DNA of 64,000 bases. Origin: Puffinus mauretanicus (taxonomy: Eukaryota; Chordata; Aves; Procellariiformes; Procellariidae). Shown here piece after piece: positions 35,901-48,692 of this stretch; the stretch's first letter is position 1; every line of letters begins with the position of its first letter. Under the pieces are notes generated by a model. That model ran no database searches and was not told the origin of the DNA. It worked only from the letters and a program-made list of their open reading frames with translations. The stretch covers positions 1,674,001 through 1,738,000 of the forward strand of contig JAJKFH010001548.1 of the NCBI GenBank assembly GCA_023333565.1, in the 5' to 3' direction. The translations under genes were made by a program, and so were the position numbers.

Positions 35901-38900
35901 TGATGCAAGCCTTTGTAACTCCTTCCTGAATGCCAGGCTAATGCTTGGATTGGCCTCCTCATGCCAGCTCTTAGACAAAACACACCCTGCTGTTGTTTAG
36001 CAATGCACTGGAGCAGGACCACATTCTTCATAGCTGTCAAACTAGAGCCCTTTTTCCACAGAGAGTTCATATACACGATTACAGCTTACCATGGTCTTCA
36101 ATTCTGCCAGCATAGCAGAGTTGGAAAGAGTCACAAAGTGAAAGAAGTAAAAGAAAATACGTTCCCATTTGGTGCTCATTGAAAATTAGCAAGGGCATCA
36201 GTAATCAGTTCATTTGGGCGAGTTTGCGTAAATTACATTGTTTCTCCAAAACTATGTTGCTGCTAAGCTACATCTTTATTAGCGCTTTCCAGTTTTCTTT
36301 TGTACATTCAGGCCTTGTCTGACCTGTTTCTGCACAGATATTTATCTCTATTGGCACATTACAGCCCATAATATCCTGGCTGCCAGAGAAAGAAAGTATC
36401 ATGATACATCACGTTGACATTTGAACTGCAGAATTTTTTCTTCAGAATGTCATAACGTGGTAGCTACATTGCCCAAGTTAATAAAAGCACAGAGTAGGCT
36501 TGAGAGTCACAATTGTGTTTTGATTGATTCTTCACTGAGCTGTCTCTGCTCAGAATCACAATCGATTAAATATAGTTGTACAGCTGCTTCTCTGACTCAG
36601 GCCTGTGCTCTTCCCAGATGCTGTAATCGCTAACTTGCCTTGGCTTGCACACCTTGTTTTCTGGTATTTTGGGACAGTCAGCTGATGACGTAATGCATGG
36701 CACCATGTATCCCAGGAGTGTTGCACTGGTGGAGTATTCTAGATGGAAAGACAAAAGCTCTAGTTAGCGCCAAGGACATTGATATGAAACTGTTGAATAG
36801 GTTGGTGAAACATACTCTTCGTTGCACAGGAAATATTAGTGATTTTTTGCAAAACATCCATTACTTTTTCTTGCTCTTTACTGTCTGGAATGGAGTCACA
36901 TTTCAGTACTTGCTATAAACTGGATTTCAAGCCTCTACTAGGAACACAAGTTTGAATGCAGGACTTCCTTTACTTACTCCCTTTTAGTGTTAGCTCTGAT
37001 GGCGTGCTTCAGTCTTGACACCCTTATTATCTGGTTAGAGACTCTGAAGAGAGCAATTCCTTGCACTTGGGCAGAATGTTTTAGTTTGGCCCTTTTTTGA
37101 GAGGCAGGCTGACTGCATTTGAAATTTCCACCTGCTGTCTGCATCTTTTGGGTGTCTTCCCCATGGAGAGGTGGTATGCTGAAGAGAAATCAGACGGCCA
37201 CGTATTTCATCTGGGTTACAGCTCATGTACCTTAGCGTAAGGTAGTATCCGCAAGGAATAGCGAAGCATCTAAAAATGTAGACAGAGAGGAGAACTGTCA
37301 GGCCATTCAGTCCATCCTTTGTTACACTGGATTATGTTAAGAAGGTAGGAAGTTATTTCTGTGGAGTGATTACATAACAATTATATTCTGTGTCATCATG
37401 AAGTGATGGGATGTTATTTTATAACTCTGTAGGTCCATTTCTGACCATCCCGTTCTCCTTTGAAAAAACGGTATCTGTGAGCCAACCGTCATGGAAGATA
37501 TCTAGCACTTCAGCGGGCTGATCTCAGATGTTTTCACCTCCCTCTTGGAATTTAGTAGAATAATAAGAATCATAGCATGCTGTAGGTTGGAAGGGACATC
37601 TGGTGGTTATCTGGTGCAACTCCATTTGGTTCAATTATGGGCAGTATTTGGCTAAATGATTTTTTAAATTATACCCACAAAACCTGGACATGTCATTCAG
37701 ATGTGTGATGCACCAGACCTATCTTTTTCAAAATCCTGAATTGTATGTTAGCCATCAATGCCGAGAGAGTTGCTGAAGGAGTTGGAAAATTTTGAATATG
37801 GAAGTGTAGGGAGGAGAGAGTGAGCTTTTTGCTTTCTGATGACTCTTCCACCATTGTTTGAAGAGGTGGCATTCATGGATTCTGCTCTGGGCAGAAGAGC
37901 AGTTTGCACTCTGACTTTCTGGAGACAAGTCTCCATAATTTTGGAATGTCACTGGGCCGAGAGGTAATAGAGGAAACATCAATATGGGAATCTGCAACTC
38001 AGGTGATGTGGGACAAATTTTCAAATCTAGTAGGATGCATCTAATTAGATAACTTCCCCCCACTACCCCCCAGTAATTTAACGGAAATTTGTTACTCTGT
38101 GCTGGCAGATTTACCCACACGTAAAAGGAATATGATCGTCTTGTTCTTATTTCACTATCAATTCTGGGATTTTTTTGGCTGGTATCTTACTCTTTGACAC
38201 TAGAGGGCAAGCTGTCACCAGACCTGTAGAGAGAGAACCCCCTAGGGAAGGCCTTTTCAATCAGTGGTAGGTTTTTATCATGAATTACGATGGTGAATCT
38301 ACTGTCTACATGTACAAAGTGCTAAACTCATGTTTTCGTTGACATCTTGGTTTTTTCATAGTGTAGACTGTCCTAAGGACTAAAGGAATTGCGGTGTTTT
38401 GTGATACGTAAGAATTATAGTGTATCTTTTAATGGAGTTTGTACCTGTTCTTCTACAGACTAACTACACTGTTCCTGTAGAAAGGAGTATGTAAGGCACT
38501 TATTACTGTTTGTAATAAAGCATGTGTAATCTGGTCCTGTTTTAGGTATCTGCAGTAAGAACTGAGGATCTCAAGGTCTGTACGGAGGATTTGCACAAAG
38601 TACTCTCTGAAGTCCAGGAAATGAGAGAGCAGCAGAACAACATGGATGTCAGACTGGCTAACATGAAGAGGTAGACTCCGACTGTTTCAGAGGCACTTAC
38701 ACGTTGAATGTTGCTTATATCTAATGGAGCTTGACTCTAAATGTGGGTTTCATTTGAACTGGAAACAGGTGAAGCTATATTTTTTTTCTAAGAATCCCAA
38801 TTCCACCCCACACAACCTTCTGAATCTTGTTTGTTTTTATAATTCAGTTACAGACCAGAGATTAAGACTGGGAGTTTGTTGACTATCTTGAGATTTCGTT

Positions 38901-41900
38901 TTGGTTGCCATCACCTGTAGTAGTTTTTTAGGGTGACCAAAGCATTTCCTTTTCTAAACACAAAACAGGGTGAGATGCAGTGAGGGACAATCAGTCTTTG
39001 GTTTTCTTTCGAAGTGAACTTTGCACGTTCTCATCTCTGTTCCCTCAGATCCTTTTTGTATAGGCACTGGTAGTTCATTCAGATCATTGGTATGCAAGCA
39101 GGTATCAACCAAAGTTCAGGAGATACCTTCACTCCACTCCCTCTGTTCCTTTAAAAAAAACCAACCAAACAAACAAAAAACCCCTCAAACACAAACTTTG
39201 AAACTGTTCTGAGGTGGTCTATGTTACACTCAGCCTGTTTCCAAACACCAAGACTTTATTCTAAGGCTTTGAGGCTCTGAAGGAATATCTCAGATCAAGA
39301 TTGTTGGTGGAGCAGCCGACATGAGAATGTCCTTATTAGTGAGTGTTTGGTCCTGCCTGATGGAAAATGGAGTTAATTTAACCCAGAGTTTATACTAGTG
39401 GATCGGGTTAACTGATTATTAGTTATCTACGGAAGGAATGTTGCCATTGGTCCTGCAAGGTACTGTGAAAGTTTGAAAGCTGTAAAACTAAAGCATATAA
39501 AGTAAACTCTGTTCATCCTCTGTCTTCTGATTTATTCTGCATTGCAGAGAAAATAAGGCCCTGTGGAAAGAAGTGGCAGTTCTAAGGCAGAAGCACAGTC
39601 AACAACAGAAGCTGCTGTCTAAGGTACCATTGCAGCATCTTCAGTGCTACCATCCTTATTCCTGCCTCTGTGATACTTGATGGCATTCTTTGCTTATGTA
39701 GAATGACAAATGACACAGAGCTGAACAGGCTATATTAATACAGCGTAAAGAAAATGTTCACAGTTCCTGAGTGTCCCAGAAGTAGCGCAGCAAAGAACCA
39801 CAGCAAAATACTAAGGAAAAGTAATAGTAAAAAGGATTTCAATGTGTTTGAAATCTCAGTGAATCTTATTTGGAGAGAAATCAGTAAATCAAGCTGACTT
39901 GGGGTAAACATGGGGCTGGAGGCAGTGCATGGTAACAGGAGCCTAAAACAAGAGATTGCAGGCACATGGAATGGAGTCTGAAGGATCTTGGACCAAGACA
40001 GACTTAGACTACTCAAGAAGTCAACTTGGAACCCAGAAACTATAGGAGCTTCTGCACTGGAACAAATTTTCTCTGGTTTATTCCTCAGCTGTTTCTGGTC
40101 TGGAATCCTCTAGTGACTTGTGGTGCTATATTACATTTTTGGGGGGGAAGGAAAAAAAAAAAAATCAAAAAACACCTGCCCAAGTGGGATAATTTTTCAA
40201 TGACATTTGTAACTATCGTTTTGGTTTTTAAGACACGAACACAAATGGATTTTTAATTTACCTATTGATTTCAATCACATAACTACATAATTTTATAGTA
40301 AAATCTGAATTAATAATTCAATATTAGGATTGCTATGCTGACCACTTCTTTTCGGTGTTTTGTTTTTCCTTTTTAGATTCTTCAATTTATACTAAGTTTG
40401 ATGCGAGGAAATTATATTGTTGGGGTCAAAAGAAAAAGGTAATTACTGGATAGGTCACAAATCGGTGTTAGATGTGAATTCTAGGGATCAATCAGCTTCT
40501 AGAAGCAAGATACTTTTTTTAAAGTGTATGAAGAATATTTTTATCACTTGTATGTTCAAACTTGAGAAGCTAATGGAAGTTGAATAAAACACGAAGTAAA
40601 GATTTCCTCTTCTTTATCACTGAAAGAATGGGTGGGAAGAGAATATACTATACGTTTTAAATTTCAAAGGGCACAGTTATCAGAAATGGTAACTCTTTCA
40701 AAGTAAGTGGAAGAATGATTGTTCTTACCATTACTGCACGTATTTGGCATTGCTACAGCTTTTTGCTGCGGAACTGTATACTAAAGCCGTATTTTGTCTC
40801 AGGTCTCTAACGGATGCTGCAGGTGCTTCGCCTTCCAAATACAGTCGTCAGTACGTTCGCATACCTGTGGAGAGTGGCCAAGCAGTAAGTCTTCCCAGGG
40901 AGGGAGACAATGGGTTGGACAGGATGATATACAGTGATCTCGAAGTCTTCCTTATAAGCATTAATACCCTTATCTTATAATCAAATGCACTCCATTTTGA
41001 AATGGGCAGCTTTAAAGCATTGCTCTGTCTGTAAAATCATGCAGATCAGTACAACTAGTCAAAGATGAAATCTGAACAAGAAAGAGAAGCTGCGAGAAGA
41101 ATGGAGCTTCAACATCAAAAAAAGTCAGACCTTTTGGTTTACTCATTCTGTTTGCTGTATCCTTCAGATGGCTTTTTCGGAACATAATGCAGATGATGAG
41201 GATGGAAATGGTACAGGTCTCATCATTCGAGATATCACTGATACCCTGGAAAATGCCACCGATGGTCTCCTTGCTGTGGCACACACAAGTGGCAAAGTCA
41301 GGTACATTTAAAGGATGTGGAAGTATTTATGCTTAGGTTGTTAACTAGGTTGTGTTAGTGTAAGCGATCCATATGAATTTTGGGAAACAGCCTCTCTGAA
41401 TTTTACTCTATTTGTGCATGACAGGCCTGTTCATAGGCTGTCTTTTTTACAGCATGTAGCATTGGTCATGGTCAGCAAAGTTTTTTAAGAGCTCATGTCT
41501 CTTCAGGAGTGCCTCAAGACCTATCAAGCTGATTGGCACTTAAAGTTTAATTTGCTGAGGCTTTTCTGTCTATTCAACAAATAAGCATATACTTAACTTT
41601 TCAACCGAACAGGGACCTGAATGCATATATAGGTTACTAATAAACGATCCAAAATGTATATACGTTACTGATAAACCAAGATGTATAGCTTTATCTCCAG
41701 TTTCAGTACTACTCTGGCTAATATTATGCTAAGCATAACTGAAGGGAAGGCATTCTTTTGTGTGGCATCAGATGCTTGTGAAAACCCGTTTAGTTGTTAA
41801 CATCCAAAGTGAAACATGGACCAGTTTGGAATCTTTTCTTTCCAGAGACACGATGTTAGGAGTTTCCCTCCTACCTAATTTCTGTATACTATTTTGCTGC

Positions 41901-44900
41901 TTTTGGCCTGGCAAAATGGTGTTTTGCTCTGATACATGCTATCTGTATAAGCTGTAGTAAGAGATACCTCATCTGCCTTTAGGAAAGCACTTTTCTTCTT
42001 TTTCTAAAGACCAGTTGGTTGTTTGAACTCTTGACTGGCTTGACCTTATTAGGTGTTAAGATTTGAGATACAAAACTTGAAATGAGTAGTAATACAGTTG
42101 ATGAATTCTCCTATGTGTTGTTTCTCTTTGGGTCATATTTTAGAGAGACACAGGCAGCTCTGGATCCTGGCTTACCTATTTGTCAAGCATTGCAGCCAAA
42201 TGAGTTAAATTGTGCAGAACCTATCCCACCAGTTCATATAAATGATGTCAGCAAATCCAATGAAATAGGAAATGCTGCTGTGGAACTCCATTCTGCACAA
42301 CCTAATGCTCCAGAAGACCCTGTGTCAATGATTGACTCCATCTTGAACGAGAACAACTCTGGAAACCAAAATGATCCTTTACTGGACAGGTATTAACTTT
42401 TTTCTGGAAACTGTTATGCTATTGTCATCTTGTGGCATCTTGTCAAACTTTTAGAGGATGTGTTTAGCAGAACATAGTGAATTAGCTTTTTAAATGTCAT
42501 TGATGAGCTGAATTTTGTGCCTCTTTGTTAGTGGGTCTTGAAAAAGACAAGTGTTAGCATCACAGACTAAAAGCAGGGCAAGTCATCTGTCACATCTCTG
42601 ATAATGAGCGTGCCTGATTTCTGATGTGTCAGTCGGAGGATTGCTGAGGTCAGTCTGTCACATCAGCCCTTGCATCGCCACCACTGGCACTGCCAAGTGC
42701 TGCCAAACAGCAGACACGGGTGGTGATTTCAGGAAGGCACCACGTGCTGCTTTGTTTCTGAGAACTGGATTTGGATTTTTATCGGTGGTAGTCTGATGTT
42801 GTTTCGCTGTTGCTTCCTTTCTGTGCCCCTCACTTTTGCAAAGGTTCATTTCCCTTGTGCATTGTCAGATCAGACTCACCCCTGGGATCGAAATCACACG
42901 GGCTGTGGTTTCACGCTCGGCAGCCCTGCTGCTTAAGCAGTTCCCAGCCTGCACTGGCCCCGAGCTTTACCAGTGCAGTCGTTTCTGTGGCTGCAGGGTG
43001 AGCTGGACCAAGGAACAACCGTTAGTTCTTTCTCCTGACAGCTCTTCTGCTGTCGTACTTCCAGGTAGGAAGTACCGAGATGATGTGTCACAGGACTCAG
43101 TGTGATCTGAAGGCCCTGTGATATCTGACCTCACTGGCACTGCAAAACATGGGGCAATGCCTTGGAACCGTCTGTGCTTGTAGCTAAGTATTCCGGCATA
43201 GGAGGTAGCTTGCAGCGCAGTGAGAAGTTCGGTACTGGCACTGTGCACGCAGCTTCCTTTCCACTTCGTTCACTGTCCCTTGTATCCTGCCCACTGTCCG
43301 TGGAAACGGGTACAATTTGACAGGAATCTGATGTCTCAAAGTAGGTAGCGTTTCTTCAAATCCAGATTATTTCCAGCCCTTTGCTTATCCTTTATTGTCC
43401 CCAGGTGAAAGCCATCAGACCTTAGTTTAAACAGATTGGTATATAGGCTGGGATCTGAGAACATTCAAAAGATACTAAAATGAAGGAAGAAGTAGGTATG
43501 GAAGGAGGAACTGCTTTTTGATATGATAGCTATTATTATACTTGCTGTTCAGATAGTCTTCCTTGTACCTGTCCTTCAAAGAGTTGGACCGTGAAAAGCG
43601 ATACAGAAATGCGGTTTCATGCATTTGGCAATAAGCTGTTCTGAATTGTGAACAACCTCGTCTGGCTCTCATCTTGCCCCACAGCTGTAATAACTGAGGG
43701 GTTTGCAGATTGTTTCTAAGAGTTTTTCCTGCTTTGTGGTGCAAAAGAAGGCCCTAACTGCTGACTGTTTCTTACAGTACTATATAATTTTGTCTTTTTA
43801 GAGAAGAAATTCAGGATTTTCTTAATTGCATTGATGCCAGCCTTGAAGAGCTTCAAGCAATGTTATCTGGGAAGCAGTATAACTTTGGTTCTGAAGCTTT
43901 CAGCGATGTAAGTGTCTCTTCACTTTTTCTGATTTCTGAAAAATACTGATTAGGTTGCATTATGAAATTTTACTCTTTTATTCCATGTTGTAATGGGCAA
44001 GAGGGGGGAAAATCCTGAAGAGCAGAGTTATGGATAGAGTGATACACAGTCGTTCTAGGAGTCTTAACAATGTACAAGGTAACATTGAGAGCCTTTTTCG
44101 GTTCATACAGTATTTCTGTTATACATAACTCAAGGGGAAAAAAAAAAAAAGGGAAAAATTGGACTCTCTCTTCCTTCTGAAGCTTTTGTCATATGTCATC
44201 ACATCCTCAGCCATATAGCTGGAATCACTGGGAAATGTGGTGTCCTTTTCTTCTCCTGTGACCTCAGTTTACTGCCACAAGTTGGAAGTACATTGCTGTG
44301 GGCCTGTGGAGGAGCCGCCTTCCCTGTGCTTCAGTGGATGGAGTGGTGCGCTGGAACCTGCTGTCCTTTCAGGAGCTCTCTGAAGTTTTGTTTTAAGAAC
44401 CTTATTATATGACATATGGTCTGTTTTTATTTTCAGACGTTTAATCCTGAGCTACCAGCCCTGGATATGAGCTTGATGGAAACTTCCTCTGGTATGGAAA
44501 ATGTAAGAGTAAGAGTTGCTTCTATGATGGGGAGGGTTAATACGATGTTGAGAGCTAAATTTTGACTGATGCAATTTGAGGGTAGGGACTGGATTGATAG
44601 CACAGGATGAAACTGCCATTTTATCTATCTGACTTAATGTTTTCAGTTATCATTGTTGGCATATATGAATTTAAGAGGGTTCTCAAGATAATTTCAAGTC
44701 TTATGTTCCTAGCTGCAGTAATACACTCAGCGGGCTGATTTAAACTGTCACTTTGCTTTGAATAACATGTTCTTTGCTTTCTGAATACACCTGAGAACAT
44801 AAGGAAGAGGGAAACGAACTGGTGTCTGTTGAACCAGCTGTCTGTATTGAGGAATTTTTTTTTTCGTATCTATTACTTCTGTACCTTCTGTTTAGAATGA

Positions 44901-46626
44901 GGAGGGTAGAAAATCTTGTCTTTTTTTGTCCAAGTGTGTGAGAACAGTTTCTTGGCTTGTTTCTCCTCGCCTCAGGGATTCTGATGATAACTAGGTCTGT
45001 TAGGTTATAGTTCAGATGAGATTGTGTGTCTTCAGTCTGTCTGAAGACTGAAGGAAAAGTACTAAATGAAAAACATAATGTAGTATGCTGTATTTATTCT
45101 GAACATGGCTGTATGGAATTTCCTCAGCGGACATACAAAAGTTCAGTGCAAATTTACTTCTCTTAGTCCAGTTCCTAAAACTGACTCATGTTAAAAAAAA
45201 AAACTTGCAAGTGTCATTTATTTTGTAGTCCTGAAATAATATTTAAACTAGGACTTCCCAGTCGTAAGAGCTTAGACCACAATGCAGCTGTGTTCAAGCA
45301 GTGCTTGCAAAATTTAATTGTATTGATGAAATCATGTTTAATGGTGTTATTCCAACAAGACAGACTATAATAAAGCTTCTGGTTTGGAAGGTAAAATAAA
45401 TATTTGCTAGTCAGAAGCTTGTTTGGCTTTAGTAAGTTAAGTTTGTCTGTATTTCACCATGCCTTCTTCTGAGAGCTCCTGTTTGCTGGCCCTCATGTGA
45501 ACAGTGGGCTCATTGGCCAACTGTTTCCTTTCTCTTCCCTCCTCCTTTCACCTTTAATTTTGTTAACCAGTCAGTGAAGACTTGGATTTTTATGTTGTTG
45601 TTGTTTTTAAGCATTCTGTCTTACCCTCTGTCCATTTTGCTTCAGATTGCAAACTTGGCAGAGAGCACTGAAGATCTGGGAGCAAATGAGAAAGAAACAG
45701 CAGGAAGCAAAGGTGGGCAGGAAGAAACGCTGAGATCTGTGACAGTTCCAAACTCTTCCAAAACTGTGTGTTGAAATGGAATTTTTGTAGCCTGTAATAT
45801 GGTTTATCTCCTTCTTTGGTCTGGGCTTAAAATTTTTGTGAAGACTGGAATGTTTCACTGATCTTGATGAAGCTGTGCCTCAATCTTAAGAGGCCGCATC
45901 CTATGCCCCATGTCGGTGTTAACCATTTCCTTTTTCTTATACGTGACAGAGTGTCACAATAGGGAGCAGAACTGCAAATGTCCTTGTGGAAATACCTCCT
46001 ATATGGGCTACGACCCCCACAAATGCAGTGCTACTCGTTTTACTACTTCAGTGTTGCCATTGCATGCCGTATGTATTAGGGACTTGAAGTGTGCTTCAGA
46101 TATTGATCTTAAGAGACACGGGAGCCTTAACTCCCCTCTTGCAGCCGTGGATGTAGTCTGTCAGAGCTCAGCTATATGGTTTTCTTTAGTGAACCAAGTT
46201 TTGAAGCAGCCTCTCCAGTTTTCCTTGTCTTGAATAAGAGCCTTCACTTATGTGACACAGGAGCCTGGAGTTTAAACTGTTTGTTTTCCCTCAGATATGC
46301 AGCTGATACAGTACAGGGCCAATCCTCTGCTTTCATTATTTGAAGAACTACCTTCAAGTGAAGCTGCAGGGAAGATGGAGGATCCGAAAGACCTTCTACT
46401 GCCACCCCTGGAGGAGAAGCCTGCTCTTCATCCTCCGCCAGGCAGTGAAACTGTCTTGCCGCTAGCAGCCCCAGCAAGCCAGGCTGCGCCTCTGGATGCT
46501 CTGGGAACGGGTGATCCACCTCTCCTCTCGGACGATGGGAACGGAGAGTATAAACTGTTTCCACTCTTGCTCCTCAGTCCTGTTGCTAACTTCATAGAAG
46601 AGGCCTCTGAGATAGAAACTTCTTGA
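32297..46626 (+). CDS. HSF3: Heat shock factor 3, stress transcription factor (13 coding exons, long form)
   Basis: HSF3 binds heat shock elements as a trimer and activates chaperone and other stress genes. Order: winged-helix DNA-binding domain (about 16-120, with [45 protein letters not shown]), HR-A/B trimerisation coiled coil (about 121-200), basic GVKRKR (about 200), acidic and variable middle region, HR-C-like heptad ([16 protein letters not shown], about 365-385) and C-terminal region. All exons join in phase: 550 residues with the last exon, or 460 if the donor at 45713 is ignored (stop at 45774). From memory avian HSF3 is about 467 residues. The sequence is far closer to avian HSF3 than to HSF1, 2 or 4. 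Start ATG 32297 lies in the CpG island. Confidence 0.95.
32417..33849 (+). other. HSF3: HSF3 intron 1
   Basis: The left part continues the CpG island to about 32.95 kb; the rest is AT-richer. No exon or RNA gene seen. Confidence 0.6.
33850..33958 (+). CDS. HSF3: HSF3 coding exon 2 (DNA-binding domain)
   Basis: 109 bp, residues 41-76. It encodes [20 protein letters not shown] and [16 protein letters not shown], including the recognition helix. Acceptor TTCCTAG, donor ATGT|GTAAGC. Confidence 0.97.
35653..35780 (+). CDS. HSF3: HSF3 coding exon 3 (DNA-binding domain wing)
   Basis: 128 bp, residues 77-119. It encodes [34 protein letters not shown] and NIKRK. Acceptor CCACAG, donor CAAG|GTACAG. 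Confidence 0.97.
37567..37650 (-). repeat. Diverged CR1 LINE 3'-end fragment
   Basis: AGAATCATAGCATGCTGTAG followed by GTTGGAAGGGACATCTGGTG resembles the reverse complement of the CR1 3' end (octamer tail then a GGTTGGAAGGGACC-type segment). More diverged than the copy at 25.99 kb. Confidence 0.6.
38546..38670 (+). CDS. HSF3: HSF3 coding exon 4 (HR-A/B coiled coil)
   Basis: 125 bp, residues 120-160. It encodes [20 protein letters not shown] and [11 protein letters not shown], with hydrophobic heptads of the trimerisation region. Acceptor TTTTAG, donor AGAG|GTAGAC. Confidence 0.96.
39548..39623 (+). CDS. HSF3: HSF3 coding exon 5 (HR-A/B coiled coil)
   Basis: 76 bp, residues 161-186, encoding [20 protein letters not shown]. 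Acceptor ATTGCAG, donor TAAG|GTACCA. Confidence 0.96.
40377..40438 (+). CDS. HSF3: HSF3 coding exon 6 (end of HR-B, basic cluster)
   Basis: 62 bp, residues 187-206. It encodes [20 protein letters not shown]; the basic end is a likely nuclear localisation signal. Acceptor TTTTAG, donor AAAG|GTAATT. Too short to stand out as an open frame. Confidence 0.94.
40803..40884 (+). CDS. HSF3: HSF3 coding exon 7
   Basis: 82 bp, residues 207-234. It encodes [20 protein letters not shown] and PVESGQA, Ser-rich linker sequence known from avian HSF3. Acceptor GTCTCAG, donor AGCA|GTAAGT. Confidence 0.94.
41168..41301 (+). CDS. HSF3: HSF3 coding exon 8
   Basis: 134 bp, residues 235-278. It encodes [37 protein letters not shown] and AHTSGKV. 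Acceptor CCTTCAG, donor TCAG|GTACAT. Confidence 0.95.
42144..42389 (+). CDS. HSF3: HSF3 coding exon 9 (variable regulatory region)
   Basis: 246 bp, residues 279-360. It encodes [38 protein letters not shown] and [20 protein letters not shown]. Acceptor TTTTAG, donor ACAG|GTATTA. Confidence 0.96.
43802..43907 (+). CDS. HSF3: HSF3 coding exon 10 (HR-C-like heptad)
   Basis: 106 bp, residues 361-396. [20 protein letters not shown] matches the HR-C region of HSF1 (heptad hydrophobics that restrain trimerisation). Acceptor TTTTTAG, donor CGAT|GTAAGT. Confidence 0.96.
44437..44502 (+). CDS. HSF3: HSF3 coding exon 11
   Basis: 66 bp, residues 397-418, encoding [20 protein letters not shown]; it resembles the HSF1 segment just after HR-C. 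Acceptor TTTTCAG, donor AAAT|GTAAGA. Confidence 0.94.
45646..45774 (+). CDS. HSF3: HSF3 coding exon 12, with readthrough short C-terminus
   Basis: Starts after acceptor GCTTCAG and encodes [20 protein letters not shown]. Two ends are possible. Splicing at the weak donor AAAG|GTGGGC (exon end 45712) leads to exon 13. Reading on gives a 20-residue tail ending NSSKTVC and a TGA at 45772-45774, for a 460-residue protein close to the usual avian HSF3 length. Confidence 0.88.
   Translation: MANLAESTEDLGANEKETAGSKGGQEETLRSVTVPNSSKTVC
46295..46626 (+). CDS. HSF3: HSF3 coding exon 13, alternative HSF1-like C-terminus
   Basis: 332 bp starting at a strong acceptor (TTTTCCCTCAG) and in phase with the donor at 45713. 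It encodes [20 protein letters not shown] and then an acidic, Pro- and Leu-rich tail ending at TGA 46624-46626. [10 protein letters not shown] resembles the start of the HSF1 C-terminal activation region. I recognise it as family-like rather than a chance frame; whether it is used needs transcripts. Confidence 0.75.
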
Positions 46627-48692
46627 ACTCACATAACATCTGTAACTGGCTTAGTGATGTGAAATGGATCAGCAGGAAGTTTCACCTCTCTTCTCACCTG
46701 CTTCCTGGGTGTCATATAGTCTGTATAGACAAAAGGAAGTTCTCTTTCCACAAGCAAAGAGCACATCTGGAAAAACTGAACACAAGCTCAAAACGAGAGC
46801 TGGTGGGAGCGAAAGCACTGGGCGGAGGGGAAGAACAACCTCCCTGTAAACATACCGCAACGTATTCTGTAACTTTTTATCCGATATCCTTATTGCAAAA
46901 GGAAATCTGTTTGTATCCTGTTTGTAAAGTTTGGCTGGGTGGTTTTTTTTTTTTCTATTAGCTGGATAGTAGTGTGTGTGTAATATTTTAAACATGGGGT
47001 TTACTCTTTCTCAGAGCCTGTTTCAATAGGTGGCTTGTCTACTGTTTGGAATTAAGAAAATTTTTTTTTATTTTATTTTTAATTTGAGATTTGTTTTTTG
47101 ATAGTTTGTGGCTACAATTGTTTTCACCTGCTTAGATCACTTTCGTACTCCTAGATTTGCTCCTAGGTACAGGGAACATTTTTCCTATGGAAAATTACAT
47201 TTTAACTGTGGAATATTACTTTTTAACATGCTAACACACATCCATTGCCACGGATTGTAGGTGTTGTGGTAGGAAGTACTTGCCACTCTGCATAACGCTG
47301 ATTTCTCATGCACATTGCATGGCAGTTCTTCTAGGGTAACTTGCACCTAGCTCACAGGTTATATGTCCTCAGAAATTTTGAGTAGAACTGATTCACATCT
47401 AGCAAAGTCCAGCAGCTGCCCTTAAAATGAGAGGGGGGGGAAAAAAAGAGTTGTGGCGTAACTTGCATTGACATAGGGTATTACTTTAAGATTTCTCTTC
47501 TGCTTGCAGCAGCTACTTGTTTACCTGACTCTGTATGAACACTGAACTTCTTCCTGCATTTTCTGCTTGTGGAACCTTAAAGCTAAATTAACTAGATGCA
47601 TTTGAGTCCTTTGACAGAAAATTACAAAAACTAGTGTCTGCTTAATCAAAAAAATCTTACCCCAAAATTCCTTTCTACACTTCCTTTCTGCGGTTTTCCT
47701 AACTGCTTTGAGCAGCTGTAATGTAGACATCAGCCCCTGGTGTCAGTGGAATAGCAAGTTCTCCTTCGCTGATACCAGGTTTGTGGCAGTCTACCACTAG
47801 CCCACACAAACCTGAAATTTGCTCTAGTCATACAAAACTGTTGGGGCTAGAAGAGGCCTGGAGGCAGGTAGGAAACCCGTTGTATAATATCACGTGGTAT
47901 TTCCTATCAACGCAATTACTTGAAAATTTGTTAGGATTTCAGGCAATTTTTAGGAATTCAGGCTACCTATAGGCCTTGTTCTCTCCGAAGTTCCTGAACT
48001 AGTAAATTTTGAGATCTTTTCTATTCAAGAATCCAAGTTAATCTGATATTCTAAAGCCTATTAGATGATGCACATTTTCTGTGCTGGCCTTGCTGCCTCG
48101 GATTTGTGCTTCATTGTCAAATCTTTTGAGTTGCAGAGGAGGATCTTGCTACTCAGTGTGTGTATATGTGTAATGCCTTCACAGTGTCATTTTATTCCCA
48201 TGCTTCTGTAACTGTTCTTTATCTCGTGACCCTTCATGTTTGTATCTTTTGAATTGCCTTTTGTCAAGGACGTCTTATTCTAGCCTTGTCTAGTCTTTCT
48301 TTTGCTTACTTCTTGAGACAAAGGGCTGAATAGTCTCAAGTTTTCGTGAGCTAAAGGGAGAGAGGGCAATGAGTGAATTGCTTTTTTTTTTCATTTCTTC
48401 CCAAAGGCCTCAATTTTGCCAAGAGTGAAACAGTAAAAAACAGACTTATCTTCTGTGCTGTTTTGACAGCACAGTGCAGACAACAAAGTTCTTTGAGAGG
48501 CTGATCTTCTGTAACTGGCTTCATGAACAGATTAGACTGAAGTGTAGTTCCTGTCATGTTCTTCCATCATGGAGTCCTCTGATCTCAGTGCATCTCACCA
48601 TCAGATATTTGATCTGATTGCATAATAGTTTTTTAATACACTTTCTCTCTTAAGAAGTTAAGAAACCAAGACTTAAGAAAACTGCAAATAAA
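46627..48692 (+). other. HSF3: Probable HSF3 3' UTR
   Basis: About 2.07 kb from the long-form stop to the first AATAAA seen. AT-rich, with T- and A-runs (around 46.94, 47.06 and 47.44 kb). No coding exon recognised. For the short form, no AATAAA was seen between 45774 and 46294, so that form may retain the intron and share this 3' end. Confidence 0.5.
48687..48692 (+). terminator. Candidate HSF3 polyadenylation signal
   Basis: AATAAA within CAAATAAAAACTTGTG, the first canonical hexamer found after the HSF3 stop codons. Confidence 0.45.

Larger units (their letters stand above)
33959..38545 (+). other. HSF3: HSF3 introns 2 and 3
   Basis: About 1.7 kb and 2.8 kb of non-coding sequence around exon 3. 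Intron 3 holds a CR1-like fragment near 37.57 kb. Nothing else is recognisable. Confidence 0.6.

Noticed and set aside
46244..46564. 106-residue minus-strand open frame
   Set aside because: Shadow of HSF3 exon 13, which has better splice and family support on the plus strand.
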